Source of the DNA: Verrucomicrobiaceae bacterium | GTDB taxonomy: Bacteria; Verrucomicrobiota; Verrucomicrobiia; Verrucomicrobiales; Verrucomicrobiaceae | Assembly (NCBI GenBank): GCA_021151605.1 | Contig: JAGKWZ010000179.1 | Location: 1 to 10,782 of the forward strand | Length of the DNA: 10,782 nucleotides | Reading direction: 5' to 3' | Part shown: one piece after another, positions 6,279 through 10,782 of the stretch | Position numbering within the stretch: position 1 is the stretch's first letter | Layout of the letters: every line of letters begins with the position of its first letter | Notes under the pieces: generated by a model | Database searches by the model: none | What the model saw: the letters and a program-made list of their open reading frames with translations, nothing else | Told to the model about the DNA's origin: nothing | Program-made: the position numbers and the translations under genes

Positions 6279-7634
6279 ATGCTTTCTCCAAACACCTTTG
6301 ATCATGATAAACTCGCATTGAAGTCGTTCTGCGAGAAATTGGAACAATTTGCGATGATTGATCACGATTTCGCGGAAGGCAGCCTCGTTGTCGCGCTCAC
6401 ATCTCCATTTGGAACGGGAAAATCGACCTTCCTGCGGATGTGGAGGAATGACTTGGACAGAAGACGAATTGTGAAACCCGATACACCAGAGGCCGTCATC
6501 CTGAACGCATGGGAACTCGATTACTGCGAAGACCCACTTTTCGCCATTCTGGCAAAACTTATAAAAGCCATCCCACAAGCTGATGAAGGGAAAATGGCTG
6601 CTGTGCGTGAAGCTGCGGCAGATTTTGGAAATTTTGCGATCTCGATCGCAAACGATATCAGTTCCAAAGTCGGAGTCGATCCAATCAAAGCAGGAGAATA
6701 CGCAAAAAAGAAGAAACTAGACCGCTACCAGAAGGTCGATTTTCTGAAGCTGTTCGAAGAGCGATGCGATGCGTATGACCGGCTCAAGGAGGCGCTAAAA
6801 AAGGCATTTGGCGGCGACTCTCCCAAGGCATTTATCATGGTGGATGAACTAGATCGATGCAGGCCCGATTATGCGATCAGCTACCTCGAGACCATCAAAC
6901 ATGTCTTCGACATCCATGGACTCGTTTTCGTGCTCTCTATCGACTATGACCACCTTCAGTCGTCTGCGAAATCACTTTTCGGCCACGAACTGGCTTTCCC
7001 AGAATACCTTCGCAAGTTTGTTCAGCGTACGTTCAAACTTCCCGCAATAACGACCGAAGGATACGAAAAGCTGAGCAATTTTTATGTTGAGCGATTCATA
7101 GAAATCGTTGGAAAGCGAGTAAGCTTGATTCAAACCGAAAGCGTCGCAAAACGAATCAAAGAATTGGCTGCGGGACTGCGAATGACCCCAAGACAACTTC
7201 AAGAAAGCTTCAGAATTATTGGCCATGTGGCCTCAGGCGACGAGGAGCGCCGCGGGAAGTTATACTGGTGCATAAGCACGGGTGTAGTTCTGATGAGTCT
7301 TCTCAAGGTAAGCCGACCTCAAGTATATGACTCGATCGGAACAGGTTCTGAAGATCATGTTACTGTTGGCGAAATGCTAAAATCACTTCTCCCCAAAAGG
7401 TCTGCTGACTGGTGGTTCCGTATCTACTTCACTGGCAGCATCAGATCGGAATCAAGCACAGCACCCGATCCCGAATCCATTCTAAAGAAACTGGGATTCA
7501 TTGACCAGGGCGTCGAATACTCCGGAAGAACAGAACTAAGAGAGTTCTACCAAGGGTGGGGGGATTGGTATTCTGAGTCCAAGAGTAGGCTCATGGAACT
7601 GCATCAAAAGATCGAAACTGCTGCATCATTTTAA
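6279..7634 (+). CDS. KAP-family P-loop NTPase
   Basis: Predicted ATPase of the KAP superfamily, 451 residues, soluble (no clear membrane segments, unlike many KAP proteins). Walker A is SPFGTGKST at residues 42-50; the first glycine of the GxxxxGKS consensus is serine. Walker B is AFIMVDELDRC at about 184-194 with acidic D189 and E190. It is followed by the family's signature order: LETIKHVFDIHGLVFVLSIDYDHL, then PEYLRKFVQRTFKLP around 241-253. The start at 6279 (MLSPNTFDHD) is the first ATG in frame; a TTG at 6234 would add 15 residues drawn from the repeat upstream. No Shine-Dalgarno is visible. Base composition is clearly lower in G+C than the neighbours (about 47% in a 60-base sample counted by hand), suggesting acquisition by transfer. 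Known KAP members include the phage-exclusion protein PifA and QatA of the Qat defence system. No partner gene is seen, so its role here is open. Confidence 0.88.
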   Translation: MLSPNTFDHDKLALKSFCEKLEQFAMIDHDFAEGSLVVALTSPFGTGKSTFLRMWRNDLDRRRIVKPDTPEAVILNAWELDYCEDPLFAILAKLIKAIPQADEGKMAAVREAAADFGNFAISIANDISSKVGVDPIKAGEYAKKKKLDRYQKVDFLKLFEERCDAYDRLKEALKKAFGGDSPKAFIMVDELDRCRPDYAISYLETIKHVFDIHGLVFVLSIDYDHLQSSAKSLFGHELAFPEYLRKFVQRTFKLPAITTEGYEKLSNFYVERFIEIVGKRVSLIQTESVAKRIKELAAGLRMTPRQLQESFRIIGHVASGDEERRGKLYWCISTGVVLMSLLKVSRPQVYDSIGTGSEDHVTVGEMLKSLLPKRSADWWFRIYFTGSIRSESSTAPDPESILKKLGFIDQGVEYSGRTELREFYQGWGDWYSESKSRLMELHQKIETAASF

Positions 7635-7654
7635 ATACAGCAGTTTCACTTTTT
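7614..7654 (+). terminator. Intrinsic terminator overlapping the KAP stop codon (possibly bidirectional)
   Basis: GAAACTGCTG (7614-7623) pairs perfectly with CAGCAGTTTC (7638-7647) over 10 bp with a 14-base AT-rich loop that contains the TAA stop (7632-7634). A run of five T follows at 7650-7654. On the opposite strand the same stem is followed after a few bases by TTTT, so it may also end transcription of the convergent pyruvate carboxylase gene. The stem is only half G+C, so strength is uncertain. Confidence 0.65.
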
Positions 7655-7692
7655 GCAATTGAACTAGCCCACACTAAATCATTTCCGTTCCT

Positions 7693-10600
7693 TCACTTCA
7701 CCAGCCTCACCAACAGATCCTTGCTCTCGACGCTTTCGCTGATCTTCACGAGGATCTCGCTGACGGTGCCTGATGTCGGGGCGCTGATGGCGGCGAACAT
7801 TTTCATGGCCTCTAGGGTCACGAGGGTTTCGCCTTCCTTCACTTTTTGGCCGACGGTGACGGCGATGCTGGCGACCATGCCGGGCATGGGGGCACCGACT
7901 TGAGTTGGATCGGCAGGGTCGGCTTTGACTTTGCTGACGGTGTTTACGGCGAGGGCTTTGTTCGTGACGGTGGTGTGGCGTGGGTAGCCGTTCAGCTCGA
8001 AGATGGCGGTCTGCTGACCGGCGGCGTCGGGCTCGGTCATGTTCAGCAGGCGGACGAAGAGGGTCTTGCCTTCTTCAAGACTGATGTGGATCTCCTCCTT
8101 GTCACGCAGGCCATAATAATAGGCCGGTGTGGGCAGGGCGGCGACATCGCCATAGGTCTTGCGGAAGTCGGCGAACTTCAGGAAGACATCGGGATACATG
8201 AGGTAGCTCCAGACATCATCTTCGGTGGGCTTCTTCTTGAGCTTGCCTTCAAGCTCGGCGCGGACATCGGCGAGGTTGATCTTGGCAGCATGGGTGCCGG
8301 GGCGACCTTTGATGCGCTTGCCATTCTTACCAACGATTGCGTCAGCGAGGGCGTTCCATTTCTTGCGGCTGTCGGCGGCCTTGGCGGGCTCCATGCCGTA
8401 GAAAGGTTCGCCAAGCCAGCCTTCGAACATGCTGGTGACGTCCTTGCTCCACTTGGTGCCGGTGAGTTGGAAGACATCGCTGGGCTTCACACCACGGGCG
8501 ACGCACTCGATGGCGAGGTCGCCGACGACTTTGGAGGAAGGCGTGACTTTGACGATGTCACCACAGAGCTGGTTCACCTCGGCATAAGCATGAGCGATCT
8601 CAGGCCAGCGTGGTCCGAGGCCCATGCCGATGGCTTGCTCTTTGAGGTTCGTGTATTGGCCGCCGGGCATCTCGTGGAGATAGACTTCGGCGGTGCCATA
8701 GGGCTCAGCGGTATCGAAGGGCTTATAATAGGCGCGGACAGCAGCCCAGTAGTCGCTGAATTCTTGCAGGGCTTCCACATCGAGTCCGGTATCACGCGGC
8801 GTGTTCTGCATGGCCGCGACGATGGAGTTCAAGTTCGGCTGGCTGGTGCCACCGGACATGGATCCGATGGCGGCATCGACGACATCGACTCCTGCAATCG
8901 CAGCCTCAAGGTAGCTGGCGGCATTCAGTCCGCTGGTGTCATGGGTGTGGAAATGAATCGGGATGCCGACTTCGTCCTTCAGAGCTTTGACGAGCTTCTT
9001 CGCGGCATACGGACGCACGAGGCCTGCCATGTCTTTGATGCAGAGCATGTGGGCTCCCATCTTCTCCAGCTCCTTGGCGAGGCGGACGTAGTATTTGAGG
9101 TCATACTTGTCGCGCTTTGGATCGAGGATGTCGCCGGTGTAGCAGAGCGTGCCTTCGCAGATGGACTTCGTATCTTCACGCACGGCCTGCATGGCGGCGG
9201 TGAGGTTTGGCAGGTAGTTCAGCGAGTCAAAGATGCGGAAGATGTCCATCCCATTCTCAGCCGAATGTTTGATGAAGCCCTTCACCACGTTGTCGGGGTA
9301 GTTGGTGTAACCCACGGCATTGCTGCCACGGAAGAGCATCTGCAAAAGAATGTTCGGCACCTTGGCGCGGATGTCGCGCAGACGAGCCCAGGGATCTTCG
9401 CGGAGGAAACGCATGGTCACGTCGAAGGTGGCACCACCCCACATTTCCAAAGAGAACAGGTCCGGCGTGCGATGCGCCACGGCATCTGCCACGGCGAGCA
9501 TGTCGAAGGTCCTCATGCGAGTGGCCAGCAGCGACTGGTGGGCATCGCGCATGGTGGTGTCGGTGATGAGCAGCTTTTTCTGCTTGGCGACCCAGTCTTT
9601 GCAGAACTTCTCGGGTCCCATCTCGGTGAGGAGATTCTTGGTGCCTTTCACCAGCGGTGCACGGTGATCCCATTTCGGGATGGGCGGCGTGATGAAGGCT
9701 TTGTCCTGCTTGTGACCTTTGGCGAAGGGATTGCCGTTGACGATGGTGTCAGCGAGGTAGTTCAGCAGCTTCGAGGCGCGGTCTTTGCGGGCGACGAACT
9801 TGAGCAAGTCGGGGTTGTTATCGATGAAGCGAGTCGTGGCCTGACCGGTCTTGAATTCTTCATGATGCACCACGTTCATGAGGAACGGAATGTTTGTCTT
9901 CACACCGCGAATACGGAACTCGCGCAGACCGCGATCCATGCGATCAAGCGCCTGCTGATAGGTGCGGGCGAAGACGGTCATCTTCACGAGCATGGAGTCG
10001 TAATAGGGCGTGATGACGGCGTTCGTTGCACCGAGAGCGCCATCGAGTCGGATGCCAAAACCACCGGCACTGCGGTAGGTGAGGATCTTGCCAAAGTCAG
10101 GCGTGAAGCCGTTTTCAGGATCTTCCGTGGTGATGCGGCACTGGATGGCGAAACCGCTCTTCTCGATCTTTTCCTGCACTGGCAGGCCGAGCGGCTCGTC
10201 GTGCATTTTGTAACCCTGCGCGATGAGGATCTGGCTGCGCACGATGTCGATTCCGGTGATCTCTTCCGTGACGGTGTGCTCCACTTGCACGCGTGGATTC
10301 ATCTCGATGAAATACCACTCGCCCGATTCGTGATCGACGAGGAACTCGACGGTGCCTGCGTGCGTGTAGTTCACCTCCTTCGCCAGCTTCACGGCGGCAT
10401 CGCAGAGGCCGTCGATGATCTCCTGTTTCACCCCATAGCTCGGGGCCTGCTCGATCACCTTTTGATGACGACGCTGCACGGAGCAGTCGCGCTCATGCAG
10501 GTGCAAAACGGTGCCGTGTTTGTCCGCGAGGATCTGCACTTCGATGTGCTTGGCCTTGCCGACGAACTTCTCCAAAAACACCGCACCATTACCAAAGGAG

Positions 10601-10782
10601 CGCAGAGCTTCCGTCTGGGCTTCGTCGAGCAGCTTTTCCAAATCCTTCGACTCACGCACAACACGCATGCCACGTCCTCCGCCACCGAAGGCAGCTTTGA
10701 TGATGAGAGGGAAGCCGATTTTCTTCGCCGTGGCGATGGCGATTTTGCGGTCACTGACGGGCTCGTCTGTGCCTTCCAGGAT
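7693..10782 (-). CDS. pyc: Pyruvate carboxylase (N-terminus cut by window edge)
   Basis: Cytoplasmic biotin enzyme that carboxylates pyruvate to oxaloacetate with ATP and bicarbonate, replenishing the TCA cycle and feeding gluconeogenesis. The 1029 visible residues cover most of the single-chain enzyme (about 1150 in the family); roughly 125-130 N-terminal residues lie beyond the right edge. The frame reads through ATG 10668, which is internal (GGGGRGMRVV, the ATP-grasp glycine loop). In order: the biotin carboxylase remainder with KHIEVQ, ERDCSVQRRHQKVIE and EMNPRVQVEHTVTE near visible residue 160; the carboxyltransferase from about 400 with TTMRDAHQS, the LCIKDMAGL lysine and the FHTHDTSG metal site; and the biotinyl domain with LEAMKM. 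The biotinylated lysine codon is at 7801-7803, 36 residues from the end. The single chain separates it from two-subunit enzymes and from oxaloacetate decarboxylase. No defects seen. It converges on the KAP gene. Confidence 0.97.
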   Translation of the reverse strand: MLEGTDEPVSDRKIAIATAKKIGFPLIIKAAFGGGGRGMRVVRESKDLEKLLDEAQTEALRSFGNGAVFLEKFVGKAKHIEVQILADKHGTVLHLHERDCSVQRRHQKVIEQAPSYGVKQEIIDGLCDAAVKLAKEVNYTHAGTVEFLVDHESGEWYFIEMNPRVQVEHTVTEEITGIDIVRSQILIAQGYKMHDEPLGLPVQEKIEKSGFAIQCRITTEDPENGFTPDFGKILTYRSAGGFGIRLDGALGATNAVITPYYDSMLVKMTVFARTYQQALDRMDRGLREFRIRGVKTNIPFLMNVVHHEEFKTGQATTRFIDNNPDLLKFVARKDRASKLLNYLADTIVNGNPFAKGHKQDKAFITPPIPKWDHRAPLVKGTKNLLTEMGPEKFCKDWVAKQKKLLITDTTMRDAHQSLLATRMRTFDMLAVADAVAHRTPDLFSLEMWGGATFDVTMRFLREDPWARLRDIRAKVPNILLQMLFRGSNAVGYTNYPDNVVKGFIKHSAENGMDIFRIFDSLNYLPNLTAAMQAVREDTKSICEGTLCYTGDILDPKRDKYDLKYYVRLAKELEKMGAHMLCIKDMAGLVRPYAAKKLVKALKDEVGIPIHFHTHDTSGLNAASYLEAAIAGVDVVDAAIGSMSGGTSQPNLNSIVAAMQNTPRDTGLDVEALQEFSDYWAAVRAYYKPFDTAEPYGTAEVYLHEMPGGQYTNLKEQAIGMGLGPRWPEIAHAYAEVNQLCGDIVKVTPSSKVVGDLAIECVARGVKPSDVFQLTGTKWSKDVTSMFEGWLGEPFYGMEPAKAADSRKKWNALADAIVGKNGKRIKGRPGTHAAKINLADVRAELEGKLKKKPTEDDVWSYLMYPDVFLKFADFRKTYGDVAALPTPAYYYGLRDKEEIHISLEEGKTLFVRLLNMTEPDAAGQQTAIFELNGYPRHTTVTNKALAVNTVSKVKADPADPTQVGAPMPGMVASIAVTVGQKVKEGETLVTLEAMKMFAAISAPTSGTVSEILVKISESVESKDLLVRLVK

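Noticed and set aside
6065..7682. The 7-base direct repeat AAATCAT at 6065-6071 and 7676-7682, which would bracket the KAP gene like a target duplication
   Set aside because: Seven AT-rich bases over 1.6 kb are likely by chance, no terminal inverted repeats adjoin them, and no transposase or integrase is present.

Overview
The window looks like a chromosomal piece from a GC-rich member of the Verrucomicrobiota, probably near Prosthecobacter/Verrucomicrobium. The main evidence is the 1036-residue secreted protein at 2900-6010. It joins a sugar-binding-like domain, a dehydrogenase-type beta-propeller, a HEAT-like region and a C-terminal c-type cytochrome, an architecture typical of the PVC superphylum (Planctomycetes/Verrucomicrobia). 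Ribosome-binding sites are weak or absent upstream of the genes, which also fits. This placement is inference; no rRNA or other marker RNA is present.

Layout, left to right. (1) 1-812, minus: the N-terminal half of a NodT/TolC-type outer-membrane efflux lipoprotein, cut by the left edge. (2) 957-2273, minus: glutamyl-tRNA synthetase, with an internal segment missing relative to classical GluRS. (3) 2274-2899: a gene-poor spacer with a broken ParD-like antitoxin remnant (2501-2764), a long near-perfect hairpin (2774-2834) and a short GC palindrome just after the stop of the next gene. (4) 2900-6010, minus: the large PVC-type cytochrome/propeller protein. (5) 6011-6278: a spacer full of inverted repeats that look like dispersed repeat material. 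(6) 6279-7634, plus: a single KAP-family P-loop NTPase, visibly poorer in G+C than its neighbours and the only intact plus-strand gene. It ends in a hairpin plus T-run that overlaps its stop codon. (7) 7693-10782, minus: pyruvate carboxylase, missing about its first 125-130 residues at the right edge.

The genes do not form one pathway. Pyruvate carboxylase (anaplerosis) and GluRS (translation) are housekeeping genes. The PVC cytochrome protein is probably a periplasmic oxidoreductase of unknown substrate, and the efflux lipoprotein belongs to an envelope export system that continues off the left edge. The KAP NTPase looks like an accessory gene placed between core genes and bordered by repeats. 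It is the best candidate for something functionally new, possibly mobile-element exclusion or defence, but no partner gene is visible and the role is speculative.
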